Source of the DNA: Aphanomyces cochlioides
Taxonomy: Eukaryota > Oomycota > Saprolegniomycetes > Saprolegniales > Verrucalvaceae
Length of the DNA: 64,000 bases
Direction of reading: 5' to 3'
Assembly: GCA_019828595.1 (NCBI GenBank)
Contig: JAHQRK010000001.1
Coordinates: 930,001-994,000, forward strand
This document shows positions 32,966-44,182 of this stretch, piece by piece. Numbering within the stretch: the stretch's first letter is position 1; every line of letters starts with the position of its first letter. The notes under the pieces were generated by a model that saw only the letters and a program-made list of their open reading frames with translations, searched no databases and was not told the origin of the DNA. The translations under genes were made by a program, and so were the position numbers.

Positions 32966-33810
32966 GTCCGGCTAATTGAGGATCATCCGTATAATTTAGT
33001 GATGACTTGATAGAATTTTGTGAAATGAATGAAGTTTGATCCTTCGACCACTAAGAGATAGCGAGGCATTGCCGCTCCGTCGCAAAGATGAGAGATGAAG
33101 AAATGGCCGTGGCTTGACTGTCCTAGATCGCTTGATTTTGGATTCGATCTCGAAGGCCCAGAGCTACCCTCGACTGGCCCTCAGGACTATGAAAGGCAGA
33201 AACGTAAACGGAAGGAGGCGAAACATTGCCCTTCCCCCAAATCGCTCTTTTGACAAACGCTGATAACTTCATCGCAGTTGTAGAACTTGATTCCACGCAT
33301 TCAGAGTAGTTAACTTTGTATCTGTAGAGTCAACAAGTATTCACAACACCCTTGGTCGGGCAATCAAGAAGCGGTGGTATTCACGTGCCTGGCCAAAGAC
33401 TATGAAAGTGTGGCCCTGTCTGCCATGCGGCATGCATCTACGTGGATTATTTTTATTGAGATTACCCGAGCGATTCCCACTAGCGTCAACTTCTTAACTC
33501 GTCCTCTAAAATCCTTTTGGCATTGACAATATCCATCATTTCTGTCCACTTTGCCCCAGGTTATGCGCACGCACCGTGGAATCGTAAACGCGATCCCCCT
33601 GTCAAGTCGAGGGACAGACTTATTACTTCACGCGGCTCCTTCCAAATCGCATCTTAACAGTGCAATGCATATTTGAAAAACTGCAAAACCTAATACTTTG
33701 GATTAATTAATATATAGATGTAATCGATATATTATTTATTATTACAGTATCATAGTTTTCATACTATTAAAATATATTGCTTTTAGTGTGATCAGCAAAT
33801 AAGCGCCATC
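32966..33810. other. Intergenic region
   Basis: Mostly without credible genes. A 52-codon plus-strand frame at 33095-33253 (basic, MKKWPWLDC start) and an A+T-rich stretch around 33660-33785 are the only things noted. Confidence 0.35.
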
Positions 33811-34130
33811 TTAGTGTGGGTGGAGACCATCGTTCTCCATGCTGATCTTCGAGTTCTGGCGTCGTTCTTGGGGCAGAGAGGAGAACTCATCTTTGTCGAC
33901 ACGACGACAGTCCTCGAAGAGTCAGTCCTTTGCGTACTGTATAAACACGAAACGTACTCCTTTGACCTTCATCGCCACTTGGATCTTTGAATAACTTTTC
34001 AAGTCTTCCTTCACGCTCATCACTTTGGAAAGAAGAGTTCATGATGGTTGATAACGCTGCAGAAGGATTTAGAACTTCCACGTGAGTCGTCGAATCTCGA
34101 GGGGCCAAGATCGATCGATCTGACATGAGT
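33811..34130 (-). CDS. 3' part of an unidentified gene
   Basis: Two exons look coding: one containing STTHVEVLNPSAALSTIMNS and FQSDEREGRLEKLF (about 34130-33960), and a last exon after a 68-bp intron ending in SKISMENDGLHPH, stop at 33811-33813. An in-frame stop lies immediately upstream of the first, so at least one more 5' exon or a start at 34126 is needed. I found no family match. Could be a short acidic regulatory protein or a decayed gene. Confidence 0.3.
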
Positions 34131-35253
34131 CAGCACGCTCTACGGTACACGCTCTCCATTCGAGCCGATATCTTTTGTCAAGACGCCACGTAAAATTCGA
34201 ACACAATCCTGTCACGGACGGAGGGAGGGCAAGCGCAAGAGATAGAAGCCATGCGACAATTGTCTCCACCGCCGCCAAACTAGAGTCTCTACCACGCCTG
34301 CTCCTTTTAAAAGCGGCGAATGAAGTCGCTGTCGATCCATTCGTCTTCACTCCAAAGCGTCGTCTTGCCCAAGACATGCCTCGCGTACAACATGCAGTTT
34401 CTGCAGCGACTTTCATTGACGACCCTTGACTTGGCATGTCTCTCCAGCAACTGAAGAGGTGTCAATTTTACATCATCGCATGGAATATTGTAGTTGACAT
34501 GTCACGCCATTTCCCAGCATGCCTCCGTTATCAATGAATGCATGCGAATTTCCCATATGAAATCCACTATTTCAGTTCTTTGCAATATAAATCCCAGCAT
34601 TGTTTCTCCAATCTAATCAACTCACAAGGCTAACGGAAGCTCAACACCAGCCGCTTTCTCGGTGCTCGTGGCAGCTATCCCACGTAGCATGCTTGTGCAG
34701 TCTCTCTCTCTCTGTCAAGCTCTCCTTGCTATATCCTCCATGCATGCTCGGTAGTTTTTACCATATATATACCTCTATTGGATTCGAACACTTGTGTTAG
34801 CACTACGACCCTTCTTTCAGACTCTAGTCATGGAAAGAGGCATCTATTCCTTTTTCTCTGGTATGCAAGCTGAGCTGCTGCCACTGTCGGCGAACTTCGA
34901 AGTCTTGTCGTACGGCGGCAGCAAGACGACCAGTCGGCAGTGAATTATCTCACCGCCTCCATCTCAAATTGTCTTTGACCGATTGGACAAATCCACTCGC
35001 GATGGAAACCGCCATGGAGTTTCCAATACTAAACATCACCTTCAAGACACTTTAATGGACTTTCGACGATATGAAGAACATTTAAAGCATATCTCGAACA
35101 AAATGCGGTGTGGCTTCATGTTGAGAACATTCTTCCAGTGGCACACACCAAGCCAGCGAGCGGTCCATGCGGATCCACACGACGAATTTACGATGGAGAA
35201 CAGATCGGACGAGATAAGCGCGTGTGAATCTGGTCTCTCGCCATGAAACGGCG
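34131..35253. other. Ambiguous region upstream of the phosphodiesterase gene
   Basis: Plus-strand frames at 34175-34429 (ends FVFTPKRRLAQDMP ... FIDDP), 34830-34940 (MERGIYSFFSGMQAELLPLS) and 34970-35246 are coding-like but unassigned; they may be 5' exons of the phosphodiesterase gene or separate small genes. A CT dinucleotide run occurs near 34700-34715. No RNA gene seen. Confidence 0.3.
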
Positions 35254-36744
35254 ATGACATCTTTGCAAGGTTCTAACGGCGATTCAACCGACGGTTTGTC
35301 GCAAAGTGCGAACTTCGTGGCGGCCTTTACGATTTTCTCAGCGCCGCCGCTACGAACTTCGACCTGGCCGTACTCCACATTGGATTCAGAGTTGGTTTCA
35401 ACGGCTTGCACGACATTGAACGCCGTCGTCGCCGCGATGCCGATAGGTTACGATGGTTGCCTCACGCGGTCTGGAAGCATCCGACTCTTAGACTCGGAGT
35501 GCTTGAACTCGAAGCTATCAAAATACCCAGCGTACAAGTCGGCCCCCGACGTCATTGCGTCGATTCGATTCAAGACACGAAGCGACATTTCAGTGCGACC
35601 TGTGCAACTTGTGCCGCCGCATCGATCGATGCACTCAGTTGATTCGCGCAGCTCCGTCTCGTCTTCATGCACGACGCACATGGAGCCCATCATGCAGGAT
35701 ATCGACTGGCAAGATGTTGTAGATGAAGATGTTGACGGCATGTGCCAATTGACCGCCGACATAGTGGACGAAAGCTTGGCGTTTCTCTACCCCAACTTAC
35801 CATCGACTGCAATTGAACCCATCCGCGCTTTGATGCTTGATCGAGAGAATGGAGTCGGGTCTTTCAGGTTTGACGTCTTGGCTTTGAGCCCCTTGCTGCC
35901 CTCGACATCGTCATTGGTGTTCCTCAGCCACGTCGTCTTCAATGTCCTTGCGTTCGACGGACTCGACATGGATGTCTTGGTTGCATGGGTGCGAGCTGTC
36001 GACTCCAAGTACGATCCCAAAATCCCATATCACAACGCCGATCATGCTGCCGATGTGCTCCACTCACTCTTCTGCATCCTCGTCCATTCCCACCTCAGGT
36101 CGACTTTGTCCGAACCCATGCAGATTGCAAGTCTTCTTGCTGCCATCACCCATGATGTCGCGCACTTTGGTCGCACGAATGCATTCCTGACCAAGTCCAA
36201 ACACGCCGTTTCCATCGCGTACCCGCTATGTTGTCCACTCGAAGCAATGCACGCTGCTATCGGACTCGACATGCTCAATGAACACAACGTTCTAGCCCAT
36301 TTGCCGCCCGCGACGCAAGACGAGCTGCGTCATGTGATCCACAAGGCCATCTTCACGACATCTCTCTGCGAGCAAAAGAACTTGTTGGCTGCTCTACGCT
36401 CTGTGCATGAGACATCCCCCGACTATTCTCTTGTGCTCGTCCAAGCCGCAGTTCATGTGGCCGACTTGGGTCAAACCACAAAGCCGTTTGCCGTTCATAG
36501 GCAATGGGTCAACCGTTTGCACGAAGAGCTATGCTGTCAAGGCGACACTGAAAAAACCCTTGGATGGACTGTTCCTTCCATGGGGGACCGTTCATGCAGT
36601 CTCTCAATTGCTAGTCAGCTCTACTTCTTGGAGAATTTAGTCCTGCCCGTCTTGTCGGTCGTCGACGATGCTCTTGACGGTGGTCTGGATCCTTTAGTCG
36701 CCCAGCTCTGTGCCAACATTGACGAGTGGAAAGCATGGAAGTAA
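35254..36744 (+). CDS. 3',5'-cyclic nucleotide phosphodiesterase (PDEase I family)
   Basis: About 496 residues; the catalytic domain fills the C-terminal two-thirds. Metal and substrate motifs: PYHNADHAADVLHS (proton-donor histidine and first metal histidine), ITHDVAHFGRTNAFL (HD-x2-H-x-G-x2-N), KAIFTTSL and ADLGQTTKP at the third metal aspartate, where most family members have ADLSNPTKP. It would hydrolyse cAMP and/or cGMP. The first 150 residues lack recognisable regulatory domains, so the true start may be the ATG at 35692 (MQDIDWQD) or lie in 5' exons. No transmembrane segments. Confidence 0.88.
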   Translation: MTSLQGSNGDSTDGLSQSANFVAAFTIFSAPPLRTSTWPYSTLDSELVSTACTTLNAVVAAMPIGYDGCLTRSGSIRLLDSECLNSKLSKYPAYKSAPDVIASIRFKTRSDISVRPVQLVPPHRSMHSVDSRSSVSSSCTTHMEPIMQDIDWQDVVDEDVDGMCQLTADIVDESLAFLYPNLPSTAIEPIRALMLDRENGVGSFRFDVLALSPLLPSTSSLVFLSHVVFNVLAFDGLDMDVLVAWVRAVDSKYDPKIPYHNADHAADVLHSLFCILVHSHLRSTLSEPMQIASLLAAITHDVAHFGRTNAFLTKSKHAVSIAYPLCCPLEAMHAAIGLDMLNEHNVLAHLPPATQDELRHVIHKAIFTTSLCEQKNLLAALRSVHETSPDYSLVLVQAAVHVADLGQTTKPFAVHRQWVNRLHEELCCQGDTEKTLGWTVPSMGDRSCSLSIASQLYFLENLVLPVLSVVDDALDGGLDPLVAQLCANIDEWKAWK

Positions 36745-37288
36745 CTCTATAATTTATTGCCTCGAATGACCGAGAGCCTCTCCTCACGATTGTCAACACA
36801 CGGCTGATACGACAGTCGCCAGTCGCCAACCTTTCCCTGCAGATCCCCATGGTCTGGAATCTGGTCGCCGATGTCGACTGTTTCGAGTCGATCGACTCGT
36901 CTGCGACAGCTGCGTCCTGCCACTGGTCGCGTGGCTGGCGTCCTCTCGAAGCAAGTCACCTTGAGACAATGCTGCAGCTTGCCTCCTTCAGCTCTCCTTC
37001 CACTTCTCGCCTGTGGAAAACTCGACAGGAGTTCATGTCACTCATCTTCTCGGAAGATTTTTCTCTTCTTCAATACTCCATGTCTCAACTCACGATGGAG
37101 TACGAAATTCGATGATTGATCTCAGTATTTTTGTATCGAATCTATTTTAATAGATTCCATTCAAAAATACTGATAATGAAAATACCGGTATTAAAATATT
37201 TTCATTTTCACTGAGCGAGTGACAGACTGGACAGTCTGTCAAACGATACACCAGATGGCAAATCGCTTCGTAGACTGGGAGAATACAA
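36745..37288. other. Intergenic region left of the pogo element
   Basis: No convincing gene. The segment around 37120-37205 is A+T-rich with short inverted repeats (for example AATACTGATAATG and CAGTATTTTTG). Confidence 0.35.
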
Positions 37289-37290
37289 TA

Positions 37291-38952
37291 CAGTGCTCCC
37301 TCGATATAGTGAAACTGGTCAAAGTTAATACACTCCTATAATTTATATTTTTGACACTATGCAAAAATATAAATTAATAGAGTATGTCGACATCGTTTTC
37401 AAATTTCAAATGACACGCACCATGGGTCGTCAACCGACACGACTCCGGTTGACTTACGGCCAAAAGAGGGCTATTTGGAAGTATCATGAAGACAATCCTA
37501 CTGCCACTCTAGGAGATATTGGTGCTTGGGTCGTGGAAGAGATGCGCTTAGATTGTAGCCCCGCGCTATCAACAATTTCATCCTTGCTCAACAACTTCGG
37601 GTCCAACAATACTGCAAAACAAGACCGAAAGTCTGCTCGCGAACCACTGTTGCCAAGCCTTGAAGCCACATTGGTTGCATGGTTGGGTGAACTCGAAAAG
37701 TGGAAGCTACCCATCGTGTCGGGCGCAGTCATTCAAGAGAAAGCAAGACAAATCCGCGACGATATCCTTGCACAGGACGCAAACAACCATCAACTTAAAG
37801 ATTTCAACTTCTCAAATGGATGGCTTTGGCGTTTTCAAGCTTGACATGGTCTTAAGAGCCGGATTGCACATGGTGAGGCTTCGTCGGTCGACCAAAGCAC
37901 GATTCACGAAGGCCGAAAGTACCTACAGCAAGTCCCCGCAACATTAAAAAAGGAAAATATATTCAACTTCGATGAAACGGCCTTCTTCTACTGTACTTTG
38001 CCAAACAAGACCATCTCAAAGAAGTCTATGAGTGGCCGGCGAAACAGCAAGAAGCGCATCACTGTAGCTATTGCAAGCAATGTCGATGGCTCATGCAACC
38101 CCCCCGTTGTTCATTGGTGTTGCCAAGAAACCAAGATGCTTTGGGAGACATGTCGACCCAAGCTACACCAATAGTCGAAGAGGCTGGATGACAAATGCTG
38201 TCTTCTCCCGTTGGATTGAAGCGTTCAATTCTGAAATGGCAGAGCAAGGAAGACATGTGTTGCTTTTGCTGGACAATGCGTCGAGTCATTGCTTTGATGG
38301 TGTGTTGTCTCATGTCAAGATATGTATGCTCCCGCCAAACACAACGTCCTTCCTCCAACCTCAAGACGCGGGAGTTATCCACATGTTCAAGGCAAAAGTT
38401 AATCGTCTCAAGGCCAAATGTTTCATTCGATAGTTTGATGAATGGCTTGTAAATCGTGATGATGGGTCAAAGGAGGATGATGAGCGTGACATTAGTCGGC
38501 TGCATGAAGTCTCTGTCCTACAAGCAATGGAGTGGGCCACGGAAGCATGGCTTGAAGTTAGCAGCACATCGATCTCGAACTGTTGGCGCCACACGCAAAT
38601 CCTGGACGAAGAGATGTACGAACTGGTAGATAGTATGAGTTTATCGAATATCTAGCTCTTTTAAAGAGTAATTGAGATGGTGATTTGGTCGTCGTGGTCC
38701 CGCTCGTCTTTCGGAGGTTGTCGGGGTTGGACATCAAATTGTTTGATGTCCAATTTTCCATCAGAGCAAATTTCATGGTAAACATATGGTTTCTGATCAG
38801 CCAATTGATTGGTTGTTAGAACCTGTAATAATTTATATCCTCGAGTGTTTTATCTTTCTGATTATTCATTTCTTAATTAATATTTCCTGTGGAAAAGAAT
38901 ACCTCGGAAATTTATAAGAGTTGTACCCTTTCACTATATCGAGGGAGCACTG
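37291..38952 (+). mobile_element. pogo/Tigger-type DNA transposon with 24-bp perfect terminal repeats
   Basis: Starts CAGTGCTCCCTCGATATAGT, continuing GAAA (37291-37314); the same 24 bases end the element in inverted orientation (38929-38952). TA duplications flank both ends (37289-37290 and 38953-38954). Length 1,662 bp. Contains a transposase with CENP-B/Tc5 DNA-binding and DDE domains, broken by stops and a frameshift. Perfect repeats with a dead gene suggest it was recently mobilised in trans or recently died. Confidence 0.9.
37410..38655 (+). pseudogene. pogo/Tigger transposase
   Basis: N-terminal helix-turn-helix (LTYGQKRAIWKYHEDNPTAT) and CENP-B-type second domain (FNFSNGWLWRFQA) are followed by the DDE_1 catalytic core: FNFDETAFFYCTLP (first D), LLLLDNASSH (second D) and MLPPNTTSFLQPQDAGVI (third acidic region). 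Inactivated by a TGA at about 37842 (arginine CGA in relatives would need one C-to-T change), a frameshift near 38090 and a TAG near 38431. Coding similarity then continues to 38655. An earlier in-frame ATG is at 37359. Confidence 0.85.
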
Positions 38953-39204
38953 TACATTTAAATTTCCATACATTTTGACCGTCCACTGGAATACAATACT
39001 CTATCACTGAGAAATTCCATCAAAATAGTAAATCCGGATAAAGTTGGGTATTCATACATATTTTCCAATACCCGGTGAGAAACAGCATCCAAACTAGACT
39101 CTATTCAAGCTCAAATGTACTCTCTGTGACTTTGGAGCAAAGTTTATATTAGTAGATAACTACCTGGAGCTCCTCATGTAAGCTCAATGTACTTGTACAT
39201 ATTA

Positions 39205-39215
39205 TTATCCGGATA
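39205..39215. promoter_or_regulatory. TTATCCGGATA element, second copy at 39031-39042
   Basis: Two copies of the recurrent palindrome between the pogo element and the small plus-strand gene at 39379. The nearer copy is 164 bp upstream of its ATG, further than usual. Confidence 0.4.
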
Positions 39216-39378
39216 CTAATATTGGGTTTATATAAAGAAACTTCTCAACGATGGAACTGCACCTATCATGCACTGTACTCATACCAAGAGTTGAAAATGT
39301 CAAGGACGAAGTTATATCACTTGGAGCAAAAGTATCGACAGACCAAGCTAGGAGTCCTCTTGTATTATCCAGCAACTC

Positions 39379-39979
39379 ATGGCCGCCACATCCATTCAAT
39401 CTGTAAAAATGCATCAAGCACTTGGCAAGTGATCGATGGGAAGGAAATCGCCACTGGATTCGTCGAGCTTATGAAATCCCTGGACTTTTCGGCCAATGAG
39501 ATAAATGCGCATGAAAAACGCAACTTCAAACTCAAAGATACGCGCGCGCTCGTTGGACCAGCCAGTCGTGGCTCCATTCTGCAATAAACCCCCGCAGTTG
39601 CCAACTCCATTGAATGGCATGAGTGCTACGAGCGAAGACATGTCAGTCGATGGCAAGGTCAATACCACCCCAGCCACTTCGAATGATAAAACTTGCAAGG
39701 TCCTCTCGAAAGGTATTGACTTGACAGTGATAGGGTGAAAAGTTGTCTCATCGTGGCGACGCAGGACTTGCTTGGAACTTCTGTTCAATTGCACTCAATC
39801 CATTCATGCAATGCTATGCGCGCAGCGCCAAGCTGAACCCGATCAGCATCGCGTTCAAAGAATTCGCAGGCATGGGCAAGGCCATTTGCGACTTCACACT
39901 TAAACACAGTGTTTTGTCCAAAGCCCCGCCCACGTACATATTTAACATCGTCTTCCCTGTGCGCCACCGCTCCCCCTAA
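39379..39979 (+). CDS. Small conserved-looking protein of unknown function, four exons
   Basis: Exons 39379-39402, 39444-39551, 39598-39712 and 39765-39979 join in phase to about 153 residues. Readable parts: EIATGFVELMKSLDFSANEI, LPTPLNGMSATSEDMSVDGK, and a hydrophobic C-terminal part GLAWNFCSIALNPFMQCYAR then PPTYIFNIVFPVRHRSP. I do not recognise it. The third junction (39713-39764) is strong; the first two introns (41 and 46 bp) are reasoned from frame continuity. The stop is 78 bp from the convergent MARCH6-like gene. No signal peptide. Confidence 0.5.
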
Positions 39980-40056
39980 GTTGTTGTAAATTTTCCTATA
40001 TTGTATTCCCTTTGTGCTTGTGTCTTTTGTTTTCAAACAGCAATAAATACGTTGCA

Positions 40057-42952
40057 TTAACATTGCTTGGGGTGAACCTCCATGTCCGTCAATTCTTTGC
40101 CGATCAAATAGCGTTCGTCCCGTGCGGCATCATGCAAGGCTTGGAGCGAGTTGGTGATATACGTTCGCAAACTGGATACGAGGAGGCCCACAAGTTGAGT
40201 GGCAATGGCAGCACGAAAGACGTGGACATCCGTGAGATGCGTAAAGCCAGCAAAGAGGACTTGATATATCTTGCTGATGGCAAACGACACTGCAATGCCA
40301 ATGCTGATAGTAGAGCACAGGGGATGGAGGACATGGGTTTGGAATCGAGTGACGTCAAAGCATTTGAAGTGAATATCAGTATTCTCTTCGACGCCATCTT
40401 CGTAGGCCGCCAAGTGAAATTGAATTTGTCCGATGGCTATACGTAGATCATTGAAAAATGTTCCTTTGTCAAATGGGATCCAACAGGCAGTATAGATGAT
40501 CAAATGCATCAATACAAGGCCACAACAAACCATCTACACAAGGAGTTCATTCTTCTTGGAGTTTGTCGTCGACTTACCTCGTCGATTCTTGGCCACGATG
40601 GCGAGGACGGCAAGAGCATTGACATCATAACCCCAAAATGAAGGGGGATTACAAAATTTGCCATCCACAGTGCCAGCGCTAGCTTCCATTTTGTCATGCC
40701 TGGGACGTGATAGCCTTGTTGTCGCAGCTGCTGATGTACATCTTCTGGGGGAATGAGAAGCACTCGGCATACTTCAACGCAGTAGAAAACGACGTACATA
40801 ACAATCAAGCCAGCAGCCAAGCTGAAGGTATCGTGGCGAAAGCCAAAGTAACGTTCAACGACGGCGGTGGCAGTCCGTCCAATAAATAGTGGACCAAGTG
40901 AAATAGCAAAGAATGCAGTCGAGACGGTTCCCCACCAGCATGCAATGAGGATGATTATACGAAGCGTGGCAAATGCAGGTTTACGGCGAGGTAATAAATT
41001 GTACTCGAGCTTTGAAGGGTCGGCCATGCCATTCTTCGGCCACTCCAGCCTACGGCCACCGTAGACAATTCGTTCAGGAGGTCGGTGGTCATCAATCGGA
41101 TCGAAGAGGAGATGTGGAATCTTCAAAATGAGATCGTCTTGACCACGAGACAGAGAGTCAACGCGTGGAAGTAAAAATTCAACGAGTCCTAGCCGTCGAC
41201 ACATGGCTGTCGTCCAATGCATTTGGAGATCCCCAAGGGCATGAGCATAGAAGTCAAGATTGTCTTGGATCGTGACATGAGCAAGTGCAAGTTCGAAAGG
41301 CACTTGGACAAGGGGAAGGAAGTATGAAAATTGGAGGTGGAGAGGGGGAAATATGGTTCGGATGATGGCAATGGGGGCGTACACCAGAAGAGGGATGAAT
41401 ATCAAGTACTTGAACAGTGCGCTGGCCAGCTCAGCGCAGTGGGTAAATGTATTCTCAGCGAGGATAACTTTAAACTTGTATTGGTGGGGATTGTGAGGCG
41501 GCAAGTAAGCTGTGAGGATATCTGGATGCAGCACTTCGCGCATTTGGAGAACTGCAACTGATATGAGGTGGATAAATCCCATGCCGACAACCCAATGAAT
41601 GATAAATGTGGCCAGCATTTGGTTTGCCGCGAATACAATGCGATCGTCAATTGTGGCAGCGAATAGAGGTAGTGACACCACGTCAACAGCCAACCCAAGA
41701 ACAAAAGGAAGAGCAAAAACTTTCAGGAAAAGCAACACGGTGAGTTTCATGGCTGCTGCAAGACAAGAGAGACCCCAAAAGACGTGCGACAAGGCTGTAT
41801 ACTTGGCAATCGATGGACCCAAGTTGCGCCAGAATACAAGACCAGAGCACCATGAGGCATATCCAACCAGGCAATTGCAAAAGTCTACAAAGAGGAGACT
41901 GTCGCCACGAGCGCGCGCTGCTTCTGCCGCATCATCCAAGGCTTTGATGGAGAGAGTGAAGAGTGGTGGGTGGTTAACACCGAGGGCATGTGGGACGAAT
42001 ACGAATACGCTTAAAAAGGCACATGAGAAGAGTACAAAGAGCGAAGCATTGCGAACGGCAAGACTCAGTGGACCATGGATACCCATGACATCGAACAGCC
42101 AGTCATCGTCTTCGTGGTGATGATGCTGATCGTTGTTGTGAGGTGGAAGCGGATGTGGCACATCTAATTGGGCTAGAGGAGCATTGTCCTCGTCGCGAAG
42201 ACGTATCCGGCGCTGTGCAGGTGCTTGAGGCTCTCGACCCATGAACATTTCGTCGCCTTCGTCATCAGATTCGACTTCTGGTTCAATCTCATCGGCTGCC
42301 CAACCATTTTCGATGAGTATGTCGCGGTGGATATGGTTAGCTTCAATTTGGATGTCTTCGACAATAAACACAATATAGAAGGACGCCAGGACAACCAAGA
42401 GCATCAGTACAAGTCCAGAGAAAATATCGTCAAAGATAATATTCCATCGTTGGAAGCGATCAAATTGATGCATTGATTCCAAGGATGGTGTGCGCAAGAA
42501 CCAAATGCGGTAAAACCAATGGATGAAGTATGGGACAACTATGAGCCACAGCACGAGGGTCAATCCAATGCGCATATAGTCTGATATCTGTCGCAGAGCA
42601 AGTGTGCTCAAGGAAGCAAGGAATTCGTGCAATGGAAGTGTGTCTGGGCATCCATGTGCGTACACTTGTCGAAAGGCAAAGGTATGACTGCAGAGATCAC
42701 ACGTTTCTCGCTTAGCAAAGGTCAACCATTCCATCAAGCAATCTGAATGAACGTATCGAATCGATCCGCTGCATTTACACGGCGCAAAGAGTCGTCTGTG
42801 GGGTTCCTATTGTCGCCACCAGTCAAACCATCAATTTCTCGCCCGTTTCTTACAGCTTCGCCACGACAGACGCGGCATTCTTCATCGTCGTTGTATGCCT
42901 CCATGAAGAGATAGTTCTCAGACGGTGGTTTCCCTACAATAAGCTCGTTCAT
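40057..42952 (-). CDS. MARCHF6: RING-CH E3 ubiquitin ligase of the MARCH6/Doa10 type
   Basis: Exons 42952-42854, 42806-40578 and 40533-40057 give about 934 residues. The N-terminal RING-CH finger, completed by the first splice, has the C4HC3 pattern: ECRVCRGEA, FAPCKCSGSIRYVHSDCLMEW and CDLCSHTF. Many transmembrane helices follow (LTLVLWLIVVPYFIHWFYRI, GLVLMLLVVLASFYIVFIVE, SLFVLFSCAFLSVFVFV and others), with an acidic, histidine-rich loop (DNAPLAQL ... HHHHEDDDW). This architecture is that of the ER-resident ERAD ligase Doa10/TEB4/MARCH6, which tags misfolded and N-terminally acetylated proteins. An inverted CCAAT pair lies upstream at about 43060-43107. Confidence 0.92.
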
Positions 42953-43168
42953 CTCCTCAGTCTCTCATCACATCGACGTACCTGTCCTCGATCGATACCT
43001 CGACAAGTATGGCGCTTTTCGATATGTAGTGTGTGAGGGACGCTGTGTTTCTCGAAGCTAGCCAATCAAAAACGTTCAATATCTCATTCTACATTTTAAT
43101 TGGTTAAAAATATAAACAATATGACGAATTCGATTTCGATTGATGCAAATTCCAGACTAAAGTTTATA

Positions 43169-43677
43169 CAGAAAAACCTGCTAGTTTAAACACCTCGGAT
43201 AGCTAAACGCCTTTCGAACTGAACAAGTTTTCAATCCACGGACAGATTTCCATGCATGTCGACCCTGGTAGATTGAACAAAAACCTCTCATGCTAAACGA
43301 AGTAATTTGATCAAATATGAGTTGTACAACGTAACGTCAGAACACATCGTTGGTTAGACACACATTGTTAGTCTTGGTGGACGGATGGTCGACTTGAGCA
43401 TGGAAGACAAAGTCACCATGCTGAAGATGATCGATGAAGGCACCCCATACGAAGACATCAAGAAGCGCTTCAAGTGCTCGGTTGAGACAGAGTAGAGTGT
43501 ATTAATTGATGAATGAAAGACGTTACTTATGGAAATGCCCTGATACCATACGGTAAATTAGTAACTTGAAATTTGTATGCCTATACAAACGCTTCGATAA
43601 AGCTATAGCTGAACACCTTTGGAATTGAACAAGAATCCCACTCCACCGCGCGTTGTTCAAACAAGCAGGTTTATCTG
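43169..43677. mobile_element. Internally deleted Tigger-like element (509 bp)
   Basis: Left end CAGAAAAACCTGCTAGTTTA (43169-43188) is matched by an imperfect inverted copy at the right end (43653-43677), about 21 of 25 positions, with TA on both sides (43167-43168, 43678-43679). It keeps only the first 36 codons of a transposase, so it is a MITE-like derivative. Its repeats differ from those of the pogo element at 37291. Confidence 0.65.
43385..43495 (+). pseudogene. N-terminal fragment of a CENP-B/Tigger transposase
   Basis: MVDLSMEDKVTMLKMIDEGT, then YEDIKKRFKCS: the psq-type helix-turn-helix start of Tigger transposases (K-x-x-ML-x-x-I-D-x-G). The frame stops after 36 residues and no catalytic core follows. 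Lies inside the 509-bp element. Confidence 0.65.
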
Positions 43678-43679
43678 TA

Positions 43680-44182
43680 TACGAATGTTCTGGGAGACTA
43701 CAGTACTGAGCCACTCTCTGCCACGACACCACATCTTTGCAGCTCCGCGGACAAATCGACAGAATGCTAGATCGCTCTTTATCCCAGAGATAGTCACAGC
43801 TATAGTAACACCACTCGTCCGTCTTTAGTTAAGTCGCTTGAAAGTTCGAGTAATCACGATGCAATCCACAAAAATCCATGAGATTACAGAGATTCCAGTC
43901 ATCGACAAACTCATCGTTATTTTCCGTAGCTCTTGCCAATGAAACTTTCTGTTTCTGTTGATAGATTAGAGAGGATCGAGGCTGGGCTTGCCAGCGTGCA
44001 TTTCTCGTCGTCTGAAAATTTTCTCGACATTTTGGATCGTCGTCAGCAGTGGGATTCGCCACAGTGCCACTGTTTGCAGCCATAGAATCATCACTCTTAA
44101 GCTGAGAATGAAGGTAATTTCAAAGTGCCGTGATGGGAAACGACACTTTTCATTTTGCATCCCCTGTCATCAGCTCAGCCTC
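43680..44182. other. Intergenic region upstream of the MDR gene
   Basis: No gene recognised. The MDR frame is open upstream to 43988, but that extension (MPACISRRLKIF ...) is not conserved in type, so I treat it as untranslated. Confidence 0.4.

Noticed and set aside
34760..34800. tRNA B-box-like sequence (GTTCGAATCC on the minus strand)
   Set aside because: The flanking bases cannot form a T-stem and no A-box or acceptor stem is found.
43988..44182. 65-residue N-terminal extension of the MDR enzyme
   Set aside because: The MDR fold begins at MMKALVYN; the extension lacks a targeting-signal pattern and resembles translated UTR.
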